Below are positions 44,138 to 53,426 of a stretch of 64,000 nt of DNA, one piece after another. The notes below the pieces were generated by a model. It saw only the letters and a list, made by a program, of their open reading frames with translations. It was not told the DNA's origin and did no database searches. The stretch spans positions 69,869-133,868 of the forward strand of contig DBGM01000051.1 in NCBI GenBank assembly GCA_002295885.1, read 5' to 3'. Source of the DNA: Phycisphaerales bacterium UBA854. GTDB taxonomy: Bacteria > Planctomycetota > Phycisphaerae > Phycisphaerales > SM1A02. The translations under genes were made by a program, and so were the position numbers. Numbering within the stretch: the first letter of the stretch is position 1; the number at the start of each line of letters is the position of its first letter.

Positions 44138-45073
44138 ATGCTGCCAAAAAGGCCCCCCCGGGATCAACGGGTGGGATTCATCTACGCTCCGCCCTACCGG
44201 ATCCAGGGGATCAGCATCGGTGGGGAGCAGACCGTGGTTCAGGTTCCGGAACTGGGACTGAACTTCGATATCGGACTCGCACCCAGAATGGCGATCACCG
44301 CTCCGTTCGTGGCCCTCAGCCATGGACACATGGACCATGTGGCGGCCCTGCCCTACTACTTCAGCCAGCGGATGTTCCTGAAGATGGTTCCCGGCACCTG
44401 TGTCTGCCATCCGGAGCTTGCGGGACCCCTCAAGAACATGATGCAGGGGTGGATCCAAGTGGAGAACCAGCAGACACCACACACCATCACCCCACTGGCG
44501 CCGGGAGAGGAGATCGAAATCAAGCCCTCGTTGATGTTGAAGGCGATCGAGGCCAAACACACCGTTCCCTCCCTCTCCTTCGCCGTGGTCGAGCACCGGA
44601 GCAAGTTGAAGGAGGAATTCGCAGGACTTCCCCAGACGGAGCTGAGGCGGATCCGATCGGAGGGAAATGAGATCACCCATACCCTCAAGGTTCCGCTGGT
44701 GGCATACACCGGGGATACGGAGATGAACGAGAATCTGGTTTCGACCCCCTTCAACGAGGCCGGAGTGATCGTGACGGAATGCACGTTTTTCGAAGACGAC
44801 CATTTCGACCGGGCCCGGATCGGGAAACACCTTCATGTGGAGCACCTGAAGGAATTATTGCAGTCCTGGAAGGCGGAAACGGTGGTCGTCATCCACACCT
44901 CGAGGCGGACCCACCTCGAATCCGCAAGGAAAAAAATGATCGAAACACTGGGGGAGGATTCCGAACGGATCCACTTCCTCATGGACCACCACCGGAACCG
45001 GATCCGGTACGAGCAGCAGGAATCCTCCCTTGAGAGTGAAAAAGAGGGTTCAGAAGCCGCTGGAAAAGGTTGA
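44138..45073 (+). CDS. Metallo-beta-lactamase-fold hydrolase (RNase Z-like)
   Basis: 311 residues. The zinc motif SHGHMDHVAAL (about residues 61-71) matches HxHxDH, and further ligands are likely in YTGDTEMN and HTSRR. The start of the protein and the spacing resemble the plant/cyanobacterial RNase Z branch that makes tRNA 3' ends, but the flexible arm of true RNase Z is not clear, so a general MBL-fold hydrolase is safer. The last codon overlaps a good -35 for dnaA (TTGACG). Confidence 0.78.
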   Translation: MLPKRPPRDQRVGFIYAPPYRIQGISIGGEQTVVQVPELGLNFDIGLAPRMAITAPFVALSHGHMDHVAALPYYFSQRMFLKMVPGTCVCHPELAGPLKNMMQGWIQVENQQTPHTITPLAPGEEIEIKPSLMLKAIEAKHTVPSLSFAVVEHRSKLKEEFAGLPQTELRRIRSEGNEITHTLKVPLVAYTGDTEMNENLVSTPFNEAGVIVTECTFFEDDHFDRARIGKHLHVEHLKELLQSWKAETVVVIHTSRRTHLESARKKMIETLGEDSERIHFLMDHHRNRIRYEQQESSLESEKEGSEAAGKG

Positions 45074-45099
45074 CGACCCGATCTCGATTTCGTTAGTTT
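45070..45099 (+). promoter_or_regulatory. Candidate dnaA promoter
   Basis: TTGACG at 45070-45075, overlapping the upstream stop, and a weak -10 (TTAGTT or TAGTTT, 45093-45099) are 17-18 bases apart. Between here and the dnaA ATG are 130 bases containing TTGTCCG and TGTCGGACA sequences, which could be DnaA or regulator contacts. Confidence 0.35.
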
Positions 45100-45231
45100 G
45101 AACGGAGAGAGAGGGATTGTCCGGGGAAACAAGAGGGGAACAGCGGCCCAGGGAGGGGCTGGTCTGTCGGACAACAAGCAGGGATTGCGTGGTTCCAAGT
45201 CCAACCCGGACGGGTTGGGGAATCCGTTGGA

Positions 45232-46617
45232 ATGATGCATTTCGAACAAAAGACAATGGATTCCCTGCTTCACCACCTGCGTGAACACCACACCAGCATC
45301 TGCCGACATTGGTTCGAGGAAATCAAGCCGATCGACATCAATGATGGTGTCCTGCGCCTCGTCATAGATGAACAGGTCCGTCTCAAGTACCTGCAGCGAT
45401 GCTGCATGGAACAGTTCACCGATTCCATCCAAGCCGTCACCGGAAAGCTCGTTTCGGTCCGCTTCATCGACGAAGAGGAGGCGAGGAACAGTAAGTCGGA
45501 TGTGCGGGGTCGCGAAGACCAGGAGTGGGCCCACACCGGGTTCAACCAATCCGGTTTCGACGAGGACATGCTCCTCAGTCCCGACTACACCTTTGATTCG
45601 TTCGTGGTGGGTCCCGACAACCGACTCGCGCATGCGGCTGCGATGGCGGTGGCCAAGAAGCCTGCAAAAGCCTACAACCCGTTCTTCATCTACGGTGGGG
45701 TCGGACTTGGAAAGACGCACCTCCTGCAGGCGATCTGTCAGGAAGCGATGCGAAACCATCCGTCGATGAAGATCTACTACACCTCCTGCAACGGTTTCAT
45801 GAACCAGTTCCTGGATGCCGTCCAGGCGGGCCAGATGAGCTCGTTCCGGCACCGGTTCAGGACCTACGACCTGCTGGTGATCGACGACATCCATGATCTC
45901 TCCAAACGTGGGCCGTCCCAGGAGGAGTTCTTCCACACCTTCAACATCCTCTATCAGGGTGGTCGACAGATCGTTCTGAGTTCCGATGCTCCTCCGAACG
46001 AGATACCGGAGCTCGAGGAGCGGTTGATCAGTCGATTCAACTGCGGTCTGGTCGCGAACATCGAGCGACCCTGTTATGAGACACGGGTGGCAATCATCAA
46101 GAGCAAGGCCCAATTGAAGGGGGTCGAACTTCCGGATGATGTCACCAGCTACATCGCCGCGAAGATCGATTCGAACATCAGGGAGATCGAAGGAACGATT
46201 ACCAAGATCCAGGGTCTTTCGGTCATCAACAAATCGAAGATCGATCTCTCCCTGGCCAAGAAGGCCATCGGAGACCGGATGACGGAATCCAAGTCCACCC
46301 AGCTGACGATCCAGGGAATCATCGAGACGATCTCCGAATACTACGATCTGAAGCTCGCAGACCTTCTTTCCAAGCGACGACACAAGTCGATCTCACTTCC
46401 GAGGCAGATCGGGATGTACCTGGCCAGAAAGCACACCAGATTCAGCCTCGAGGAGATCGGGGGGTATTTCGGTGGTCGAGATCACACGACGGTGATGCAC
46501 GCGGTCAGGACCATTGATTCGAAGCGGGGTGAGGATTCGATCCTGGACAAGGATCTGATCCATCTCGAACGGGAATTGACCGGAAGCGTCACCGAGTCTG
46601 TGGCCTCCTATTCCTGA
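45232..46617 (+). CDS. dnaA: Chromosomal replication initiator DnaA
   Basis: 461 residues. Domain I (about 1-85) binds helicase loader; the linker is short. Domain III has Walker A YGGVGLGKT (154-162) and Walker B LLVIDDI (214-220, with DDIHDL where most have DDIQFL), and the Arg finger region in EERLISRF. Domain IV ends in the DnaA-box-reading signature GGRDHTTVMHAV (about 426-437). It initiates replication at oriC. The following 348-bp gap has several near matches to the DnaA box. Starts at 45232 and 45235 are both ATG; a later ATG (MDSLLHHL) is also possible. Confidence 0.97.
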   Translation: MMHFEQKTMDSLLHHLREHHTSICRHWFEEIKPIDINDGVLRLVIDEQVRLKYLQRCCMEQFTDSIQAVTGKLVSVRFIDEEEARNSKSDVRGREDQEWAHTGFNQSGFDEDMLLSPDYTFDSFVVGPDNRLAHAAAMAVAKKPAKAYNPFFIYGGVGLGKTHLLQAICQEAMRNHPSMKIYYTSCNGFMNQFLDAVQAGQMSSFRHRFRTYDLLVIDDIHDLSKRGPSQEEFFHTFNILYQGGRQIVLSSDAPPNEIPELEERLISRFNCGLVANIERPCYETRVAIIKSKAQLKGVELPDDVTSYIAAKIDSNIREIEGTITKIQGLSVINKSKIDLSLAKKAIGDRMTESKSTQLTIQGIIETISEYYDLKLADLLSKRRHKSISLPRQIGMYLARKHTRFSLEEIGGYFGGRDHTTVMHAVRTIDSKRGEDSILDKDLIHLERELTGSVTESVASYS

Positions 46618-46965
46618 TCCCACCCCGTGTGGTCAAATGGTGGAATACCTGTCGTTGGAGTCCTCCCGGGGCCGGAGCAACCGGTTGGGGACGATCACGA
46701 CCATTGATCCGGATTGTTCGGGGTGCTGTAATGATCAGTGGTTGGAAGGGATTGTGACAGGATGTCCACACGACACCCATTCACCCAAACCACTGGAAAC
46801 AGTGTGGTACCGCTCTTCGGGTGATCCAATCCACAATTCGACAGGACTAAGAATTAAGACGACGAATTTAATTCTGATGCATCGTTCACGAAGCGGAACC
46901 CTGGGAGAAGTGACAGGCGGTGGGGTGAGAAGTACACGGATATACTTCGGAGCCAGCGAGAAAGG
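46618..46965 (+). other. Intergenic gap after dnaA, candidate oriC
   Basis: 348 bases without a gene. Near matches (7 of 9) to TTATCCACA are CAATCCACA (46827-46835), ATGTCCACA (46762-46770) and, reversed, TGTGGTCAA (46628-46636). An AT-rich tract (46847-46874, TAAGAATTAAG and GAATTTAATTC) would suit DNA unwinding. Upstream it also contains a GC-rich start and no transcription terminator for dnaA. Position next to dnaA is typical, but planctomycete origins are not always there, so this is a candidate only. The end carries the moxR promoter. Confidence 0.45.
46929..46948 (+). promoter_or_regulatory. Operator-like inverted repeat over the moxR -10
   Basis: GAAGTA and TACTTC flank 8 bases, and the right arm overlaps TATACT (46941-46946), a consensus-like -10 for the moxR operon. 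A start would be near 46953, giving a 13-base leader to ATG 46966. A repressor bound here would shut the whole operon. Confidence 0.45.
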
Positions 46966-48015
46966 ATGGATCCCCCCATGGACCAGAACGAGCACCACAG
47001 CGAGATCTCCCAGTCGGCGGAGCGGATCAGATCCCAGATACACCGGGTGGTGGTCGGTCAGGACGAGGTCATCGATCAGCTTCTCCTGTGTCTCTTCTGC
47101 GGGGGGCACGCCCTCCTGGTCGGCGTCCCGGGACTGGCGAAGACCCTCCTGATATCCACCATCGCCAGGACCATGAACCTGGAATTCTCCAGAATCCAGT
47201 TCACCCCAGATCTCATGCCCTCGGACATGACCGGTACCGAGGTGATGGAGGAGGACCGGTCCACCGGAGCCAGATCCCTCCGATTCGTCAGAGGTCCGAT
47301 CTTCTCGAATCTGGTTCTTGCGGACGAGATCAACCGCACCCCCCCGAAGACGCAGGCGGCACTTCTCGAAGCCATGCAGGAGCGTCAGGTGACCGCCGGA
47401 GGGACACGGCACGAGCTGCCGGACCCCTTCTTCGTGCTCGCAACGCAGAATCCGATTGAACAGGAGGGAACCTATCCCCTCCCCGAGGCGCAGTTGGACA
47501 GATTCATGTTCAACATCCGGATCTCCTACCCCGATGCGATGGAGGAGTGCGAGGTCGTGAAGCGGACGACATCCTCAGAAATACACGATGTCGAACAGGT
47601 CATCGACGGATCCAGGATGTCCGAATACCAGTCGATCGTGAGGAACACCCCCATTGCCGATCACGTCATCGACTATGCCGTCCGCATCGCCAGAGCGACC
47701 CGGACCGACGGTTCCACGAACGAAGCACCCTCCATCATCCACGACTACGTTAGTTGGGGTGCCGGGCCCAGGGCGAGCCAGTACCTGGTACTCGCCGCGA
47801 AGGCCAGGGCCACCATCTCCGGATCTCCACAGGTGAATCCGAGCCACGTCCAGGAGGTCCTTCTTCCTGTGCTGCGTCACAGGATCCTCCTGAACTTCAA
47901 TGCCGAGTCGGACGGTGTCACCACCGACACGATCATCCGAGAGCTGATCGACCATGTCTCCGTCTCGAGGACGGATCCCGGTACCGGAAGGCAGATGGAT
48001 CGGGTCATGAACTGA
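46966..48015 (+). CDS. MoxR-family AAA+ ATPase
   Basis: 349 residues. Walker A GVPGLAKT (53-60), Walker B LVLADEIN (116-123), then TPPKTQAALLEAMQE and the sensor region FFVLATQNPIEQEGTYPLPEAQLDRF, together the MoxR pattern. MoxR ATPases chaperone assembly or metal insertion of partner proteins that carry VWA domains; the next genes supply such partners. The ATG at 46966 is used; a second ATG at 46978 is better spaced from AAAGGA and is possible. This is the first gene of a seven-gene run (to 59774) in which most neighbours touch or overlap. Confidence 0.93.
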   Translation: MDPPMDQNEHHSEISQSAERIRSQIHRVVVGQDEVIDQLLLCLFCGGHALLVGVPGLAKTLLISTIARTMNLEFSRIQFTPDLMPSDMTGTEVMEEDRSTGARSLRFVRGPIFSNLVLADEINRTPPKTQAALLEAMQERQVTAGGTRHELPDPFFVLATQNPIEQEGTYPLPEAQLDRFMFNIRISYPDAMEECEVVKRTTSSEIHDVEQVIDGSRMSEYQSIVRNTPIADHVIDYAVRIARATRTDGSTNEAPSIIHDYVSWGAGPRASQYLVLAAKARATISGSPQVNPSHVQEVLLPVLRHRILLNFNAESDGVTTDTIIRELIDHVSVSRTDPGTGRQMDRVMN

Positions 48016-48037
48016 TCCCCGGTCCGGAGGCGACCCC

Positions 48038-49012
48038 ATGACTGATCCAACCGGAATCCGCGCCGAATCCTATCTCTCACCCGAAACACTCTCGCAGCTG
48101 GCCCCCTTCGATCTGCGGGCCCGGATGATCGTCGAAGGGGTTCGAAGCGGATTCCACGCATCTCCGCAGCAGGGGTTGTCCGTCCAGTTCAAGCAGCACC
48201 GTCCGTACACCGCGGGAGATGACGTCAAGCATCTCGACTGGAAGGTCTACGCAAGGACCGATCGCCTCTCGGTGAAGCAGTATGAACAGGAGACCAACCT
48301 CGACATCGTCGTTCTGGTGGACTGCTCCGCTTCCATGCGTTTCGGATCGATGGGTGTGAAGGCCGGCTGGGGTGGTACACGGGCCAGTGGATCCACATCC
48401 TCCTGGACCAAGTTCGATCACGCCACGGCGACCGCAACCGCGATCGCCTGGATGTGCCTGCAGCAGTCCGATCGGGTCGGATTGTCGTTGTTCTCGAACG
48501 GGATCAAGCAGACGATCGGTCGGACGAGCTCGATCGGACACTGGAGAAGGATCGTGTCCGTGCTGTCGTCCGAACCGGTTGACGACACCACCGACTTCGA
48601 ACGCACGACCGAACAGGTGCTTTCGAAGATCACCAACCGATCACTCTTCGTCGTCATCTCCGACTTCCTGCAGGATCCTGCATCGATCCGATCCTCCATG
48701 GCGAGATTCCGTCACAACAAGCACGACGTCATCTGTCTCCAGGTGCTCGACCATCAGGAGATCGAATTCGACCTGCAGGATCCGTCCCTCTTCCTCGACA
48801 TGGAATCGGACGACCGGCTCAGGGTGGACCCCCCTGCGATCCGCGACGCCTACATCGAGGCTCTTGCATCGCATCAGGAGGAGATACGGTCCCTGCTCAC
48901 CGGATTCGGATTCGACCACCACCTGCTCGACTCCCGTGAACCGGTCGGTCCCGCACTGGCCAGGGTGGCGGCACGCAGATCATCCTGGTTGAAATCCCAC
49001 CATGGTCGTTGA
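48038..49012 (+). CDS. DUF58-domain protein (MoxR partner)
   Basis: 324 residues. It begins without a signal and contains the DUF58 signature GDDVKHLDWKVYART (about 60-74), then a VWA-like MIDAS DCSASM (95-100) and a helix-strand series ending near ARVAARRSSWLK. In other bacteria DUF58 proteins are soluble or membrane-linked partners of MoxR in the same operon. It starts 22 bases after moxR and its end overlaps the BatA-like gene by 11 bases. Confidence 0.9.
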   Translation: MTDPTGIRAESYLSPETLSQLAPFDLRARMIVEGVRSGFHASPQQGLSVQFKQHRPYTAGDDVKHLDWKVYARTDRLSVKQYEQETNLDIVVLVDCSASMRFGSMGVKAGWGGTRASGSTSSWTKFDHATATATAIAWMCLQQSDRVGLSLFSNGIKQTIGRTSSIGHWRRIVSVLSSEPVDDTTDFERTTEQVLSKITNRSLFVVISDFLQDPASIRSSMARFRHNKHDVICLQVLDHQEIEFDLQDPSLFLDMESDDRLRVDPPAIRDAYIEALASHQEEIRSLLTGFGFDHHLLDSREPVGPALARVAARRSSWLKSHHGR

Positions 49013-51119
49013 ATCACCGCACATCATCGGTCTGGTGTTCATCACACCCTGGATGGCCCTGCTCGGAATCGCCGGGATCCTGATCCCGTTGGCCATCCAT
49101 CTGCTGTTCAGGAGGCGCCGTACCACGATGGAGTGGGCTGCGATGCATCTCGTCCAACAGGCGTGGGCCTCACGGAAGAGCCGTGTCAGGATCGAACAGA
49201 TGCTGCTTCTGATCAGTCGCTGCCTGATTCCCCTGCTTCTCGGGCTGGCGCTTGCACAACCACTGTTCGACTCGAACTGGTTCTCCGGTGGTCCCGTCAA
49301 TCGATACATCATCATCGAGGATGGAATCACCTCGATGACGAGGACCGATTCCGGTCGAACCGACCTCGAGAATGCGAAGGACAGCGTGCTCCGCTATCTG
49401 GAGACGGTCCCGGCCGGAGATCCCATCACCGTCATCACCATGTCCGACAACACGACGACCGGACCCACCACCAACCCCGAAACGATCCGACGGATCATCT
49501 CCGGCATCGAATCATCCCACCTCCCTTCCGATCTCCGGACCTCGGTCTCCGTCGCATCCGACCTGATCGAAGCACTCGACGACGGTTCACGATCGGAGAT
49601 CATGCTCGCCACCGGATACCGCAGGGGCTCCCTGTCCGACGGTCGGAGGGATCCGGTCGTACTGGACGGATCGGTCGATCTCGTCCGGAACACACGACAG
49701 ACATCGGCTCCGGACAATCTTCGAATCGTCGATGTTGTTCCGAACCGAAGCTTCGTGCTCGCCGACGCGGATGGTTCCGAGCGGTTGCGGAACGCACATT
49801 CCAGCACTGCGACGATCACCATCGCGCGTGACGGACCCGAGTATCCGCAAACCAGCACATCGATCCTCGTCCGTGGAGGAACGAGGGAATCGAATCGGAA
49901 CATCGAATGGTCCGAGGGACGACGCACGATCGTCACGACGATCGACCTTCCCGTTGACCGCACATCGGACGCCGATGAGGCGTTCGGAGTCGAGATCCTT
50001 CCCACCGACTCCCTTCCGGAGGACAATCTCTGGTACCTGAACATGGGATCCGTCGACGGGATCGACATGCTGATCCTCGATCGACCCGCACCCGGATCGA
50101 CATCCTGGATCCCCTACGCACTCGATCCGATGTCCTCCGACACCATGTCGCTCCGGACGATCGACCCCGTCTCGCTGATCGAGTCCGACATCCGCGGGAC
50201 CGACATCATCATCGTCGTCCGCCCCGATCTCGTGCCGTCGGATTCCATGCGACACCTGATCACCCATCTCGAATCCGGGGGATCGATCATCATTGCTCCA
50301 CCCGCATCAATGAATCATGGGTGGGTCGATTCATGGAATTCGGAACTGGATGTTCCCTGGGAATGGGACCAGCAGGTGCGAATCCACGACCGACCGACCG
50401 GTCTCTCGATCACCGACGACATGGTGGACCACCTCCGGTCCATCGGAACCGAGTTGGAGACGCTGCTGACACCGGTGGCGGTCGAGCGAATCCAGATCAT
50501 CACCCCCCGGGACGGATGTGAAACCATACTCGGCACCACGAACGGTGATCCGTTCCTGATCGCCTCTCCCCCTTCGCGGTCAGGATCGGGTTCCGTGATC
50601 GCCTTCGCATCCCCCATGAACACGGACTGGACCGATCTTCCCACCAGGCCGTTGATGGTACCGCTCTTCCAGGAGTTGATCAGGGATGCCGTCTCAAGGA
50701 ACGGAACCACCTCGCAACACACCATCGGTGTTCCCGTCGAATCCACCCCGGGACGCTTCGAGTCCATGCGGAGCACACGTCTGCCGATCATCGATTTCCT
50801 GAATCCGGAAACAGTCGTCTTCGACACGCCGGGACACTGGATTCTCCGTGAAGACGGATCGAACCCGGACCGGATCCACTCCAGCAACATCGCACCCGGA
50901 TCATCATCCACATCCCCGATCGACGACATCGAGATCCGCGCTCTGGTCGATCATCCGGTCGGCTGGATCGAACTGGATTCCGATCGTCCGGATTCGACGG
51001 TGGTGAACAGTGCATCGGTCACCAGATACATCATCCTGATTCTCCTGGTACTCGCAGTCGGAGAGACCGTTCTTTCACGCCTCTTCACGCACTCCAGATA
51101 CAGGAATCCCGGCGCATGA
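49002..51119 (+). CDS. BatA-like membrane protein with degenerate VWA MIDAS
   Basis: 705 residues. The N-terminal BatA domain is clear: PWMALLGIAGILIPLAIHLLFRRRR-type opening (about 16-40, one helix) and a second helix (about 66-87). A VWA-like region then follows, but the metal site reads DGITS (107-111) where DxSxS is expected, so Ser is replaced by Ile and metal binding is doubtful. Most of the protein is periplasmic beta-rich sequence; a final helix near 672-692 returns to the membrane. The start codon (ATG 49002) lies inside the end of the DUF58 gene. This is part of the seven-gene operon. Confidence 0.85.
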   Translation: MVVESPHIIGLVFITPWMALLGIAGILIPLAIHLLFRRRRTTMEWAAMHLVQQAWASRKSRVRIEQMLLLISRCLIPLLLGLALAQPLFDSNWFSGGPVNRYIIIEDGITSMTRTDSGRTDLENAKDSVLRYLETVPAGDPITVITMSDNTTTGPTTNPETIRRIISGIESSHLPSDLRTSVSVASDLIEALDDGSRSEIMLATGYRRGSLSDGRRDPVVLDGSVDLVRNTRQTSAPDNLRIVDVVPNRSFVLADADGSERLRNAHSSTATITIARDGPEYPQTSTSILVRGGTRESNRNIEWSEGRRTIVTTIDLPVDRTSDADEAFGVEILPTDSLPEDNLWYLNMGSVDGIDMLILDRPAPGSTSWIPYALDPMSSDTMSLRTIDPVSLIESDIRGTDIIIVVRPDLVPSDSMRHLITHLESGGSIIIAPPASMNHGWVDSWNSELDVPWEWDQQVRIHDRPTGLSITDDMVDHLRSIGTELETLLTPVAVERIQIITPRDGCETILGTTNGDPFLIASPPSRSGSGSVIAFASPMNTDWTDLPTRPLMVPLFQELIRDAVSRNGTTSQHTIGVPVESTPGRFESMRSTRLPIIDFLNPETVVFDTPGHWILREDGSNPDRIHSSNIAPGSSSTSPIDDIEIRALVDHPVGWIELDSDRPDSTVVNSASVTRYIILILLVLAVGETVLSRLFTHSRYRNPGA

Positions 51120-53362
51120 CGGATTCCACCACATCACTGGGATGGCTCTTCCCGATACCGGTCTGGGCATGGGTGATCATCATCTCGACGACGGTCGCTC
51201 TGGTGTGGTGGAGCTACCGACGGTTCGACATCCCGACCTGGGCCGCGTTTCTGCTCGGGACCCTCAGGTTCACATCGTTGTGCGCCGTCCTGATCATGCT
51301 CGCCGGTCCGGTGATCGAAACGACCGTCCGGAACGAGGTCCAGGATCGCATCGTCGTGATGATCGACCGAAGCCGATCGATGTCGACACCCGACACCACC
51401 GACGAAACGGGCGGGATGGGGTCGAGAAGTTCCCGTATACGGTCGATTCTCGGGAATACCGGGGTGTGGGATGAAATCGGACGTGGACGAATCATTGAAT
51501 GGTTCGGATTCCACGACCACCCGTTCCCGATCGATGCTCCCCAATCCGGATCATCCACCCTTCCACCGGAATCCGGCAACGGGACGGACATCACCAGGTC
51601 GATCGGACAATTGAGGATCGGTGAATCAGTCAATCCCACCGCGGGACTCATCATCGTTTCCGACGGACGTTCCAGATCGAGGTCGACCTGGGATACGACA
51701 TCATCCCTTCGTTCATCGGGAATACCAATCCACACGGTTCTGATCGGTCCTTCCGGAGAAACCCGGAACATGGGAATCGGGTCCGTCAACCAGCCCGGTA
51801 CCGCATTCGCAGGCGACATCATTCCCGTGGTCGTCGATGTGACCAATCCCGGAAACGCGTCCCCCGATGCCGAGCTCGTTCTCCGCGACTCGGATTCCGG
51901 AACCGTTCTCGATCGCCGGAAGATCGAACCGGATCGGAATGAATACACCCTGGTGGGCGAATCGTCCGTGGATGGAGAAGCCTACTGGACGGTCGAGATC
52001 ACGCCCCCTCCCGATGATTCCGATGTCACCGACGATTCCCGCGACATCACCATCCGCATCACGGATGAACCACTCCGCGTCCTCTATGTCGACGGGTATC
52101 CGAGGTGGGAATTCAGGTATCTCAAGAACCTGCTGATCCGGGAGAAGTCGATCACCAGTTCGATCCTTCTCCTGTCGGCGGATGGAGACTACGCGCAGGA
52201 AGGTGACCGACCGATCCGGCGCCTCCCCCTCACACCGGAGGAGTTCCGCGACTTCGATGTCATGATCATCGGTGATGTCCCTTCATCAACACTGTCGACC
52301 GAACAACAGGAGCTCGTCGAACAACTCGTGGTCGACGGTGAGCTGGGGATTCTGTGGATCGGTGGTCCATACTGGACACCATCCGATTGGCGGGGTGATC
52401 CGATCGAATCGATCATTCCATTTACTCCCTTCGCCGATCCGGTACGAAGCGATCTACCGGTCCACATGGTTCCCACGGATGATGCCGTTCAGATGGGAAT
52501 ACTCCGGATCGACGACGGCACGGACGGACCATGGGCCGTCGATCTCGGTGATCCGTCGAATCCATGGTCGGCCCTGCAGTGGTACCAGGTGATCAACCGG
52601 GATCTCGTGAGACCCACCACACGCGTGCTGGCCGAATCGGTCGAGACCTTCGGATCCTCCGGACTCCATCACCCATTGGTCCTGATGATGCGGTACGGAG
52701 CCGGTCGTTCGATCTACTGCGCGACCGACGAGATATGGAGATGGAGACATGGTCGGGGGGAACGTCTGTATGAACAATTCTGGATACCGCTCATTAGAAG
52801 CACCATCCGCTCCGATCGACTCGACGGTGATCCGTTCGTGATCGATCTCGTACCGGACCAGGTCCAGATCGGTCGTCCACAGCGGATCCGTCTCACGGTC
52901 AATGATGCCGATCTCATCGATGATCTGGGTGAGATCATCCCCCTTCGCCTCGAATCCGATTCGGGATCGAGACGTCGGGCGGAACTGATGCGGGAATCCG
53001 GATCCTCTCGTACATGGTCGACGACCTGGGTTCCGGACGAACCCGGCCGATGGACGGTGCTTCCACTGGATGATTCGATCAGCCCATCCGCATCATGCGA
53101 AACGACGGTGTTCGACCGTTCCGGGGAGATGTCCAACACCGGCACCGACCATGATTTTCTTCGACGCATATCCCGGGAGACCGGCGGGATCACGGTGTCC
53201 CCCGACGATCTGTCCGGGCTTCTCGACGTCATTCCGGACCGGTCCATCATCTCCACCAGCACACTGCGGAATCCACTCTGGAACCGTTGGTGGATGTTCT
53301 GTATCCCGATCCTGATCCTGGGCATGGAGTGGATGGGTCGACGTCTGTTCAGGTTGTCCTGA
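51116..53362 (+). CDS. Membrane VWA protein with class I amidotransferase-like domain
   Basis: 748 residues. Two N-terminal helices (about 17-33 and 46-65) lead to a VWA domain whose MIDAS DRSRS (84-88) is intact, so it can bind metal and ligand. A second region (about 310-420) begins LRVLYVDGYPRWEFRYLKN, which matches the amidotransferase-like fold seen in planctomycete Bat-type proteins, but no catalytic Cys is evident. A C-terminal helix lies near 722-745. It overlaps the preceding gene by 4 bases. With the degenerate partner before it, this may form a heterodimer of VWA proteins. Confidence 0.82.
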   Translation: MTDSTTSLGWLFPIPVWAWVIIISTTVALVWWSYRRFDIPTWAAFLLGTLRFTSLCAVLIMLAGPVIETTVRNEVQDRIVVMIDRSRSMSTPDTTDETGGMGSRSSRIRSILGNTGVWDEIGRGRIIEWFGFHDHPFPIDAPQSGSSTLPPESGNGTDITRSIGQLRIGESVNPTAGLIIVSDGRSRSRSTWDTTSSLRSSGIPIHTVLIGPSGETRNMGIGSVNQPGTAFAGDIIPVVVDVTNPGNASPDAELVLRDSDSGTVLDRRKIEPDRNEYTLVGESSVDGEAYWTVEITPPPDDSDVTDDSRDITIRITDEPLRVLYVDGYPRWEFRYLKNLLIREKSITSSILLLSADGDYAQEGDRPIRRLPLTPEEFRDFDVMIIGDVPSSTLSTEQQELVEQLVVDGELGILWIGGPYWTPSDWRGDPIESIIPFTPFADPVRSDLPVHMVPTDDAVQMGILRIDDGTDGPWAVDLGDPSNPWSALQWYQVINRDLVRPTTRVLAESVETFGSSGLHHPLVLMMRYGAGRSIYCATDEIWRWRHGRGERLYEQFWIPLIRSTIRSDRLDGDPFVIDLVPDQVQIGRPQRIRLTVNDADLIDDLGEIIPLRLESDSGSRRRAELMRESGSSRTWSTTWVPDEPGRWTVLPLDDSISPSASCETTVFDRSGEMSNTGTDHDFLRRISRETGGITVSPDDLSGLLDVIPDRSIISTSTLRNPLWNRWWMFCIPILILGMEWMGRRLFRLS

Positions 53363-53375
53363 GAAGATGAAAAAG

Positions 53376-53407
53376 TGCGGGGTTGCCGGTGGTCCGGCCA
53401 ACCCGCA
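53376..53407 (+). other. Intercistronic stem-loop inside the operon
   Basis: In the only real gap of the operon (64 bases) TGCG-GGGTTG-CCGG pairs with CCGG-CCAACC-CGCA around TGGT with two bulges. No U-run follows, so it is more likely an RNA-processing or stabilising structure that lowers expression of the long downstream gene than a terminator. Confidence 0.5.
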
Positions 53408-53426
53408 GGATGGAGAATGAGGAAGC

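Noticed and set aside
44833..46383. 516-residue minus-strand frame
   Set aside because: Antisense to dnaA and the upstream hydrolase; dnaA has full conserved motifs.
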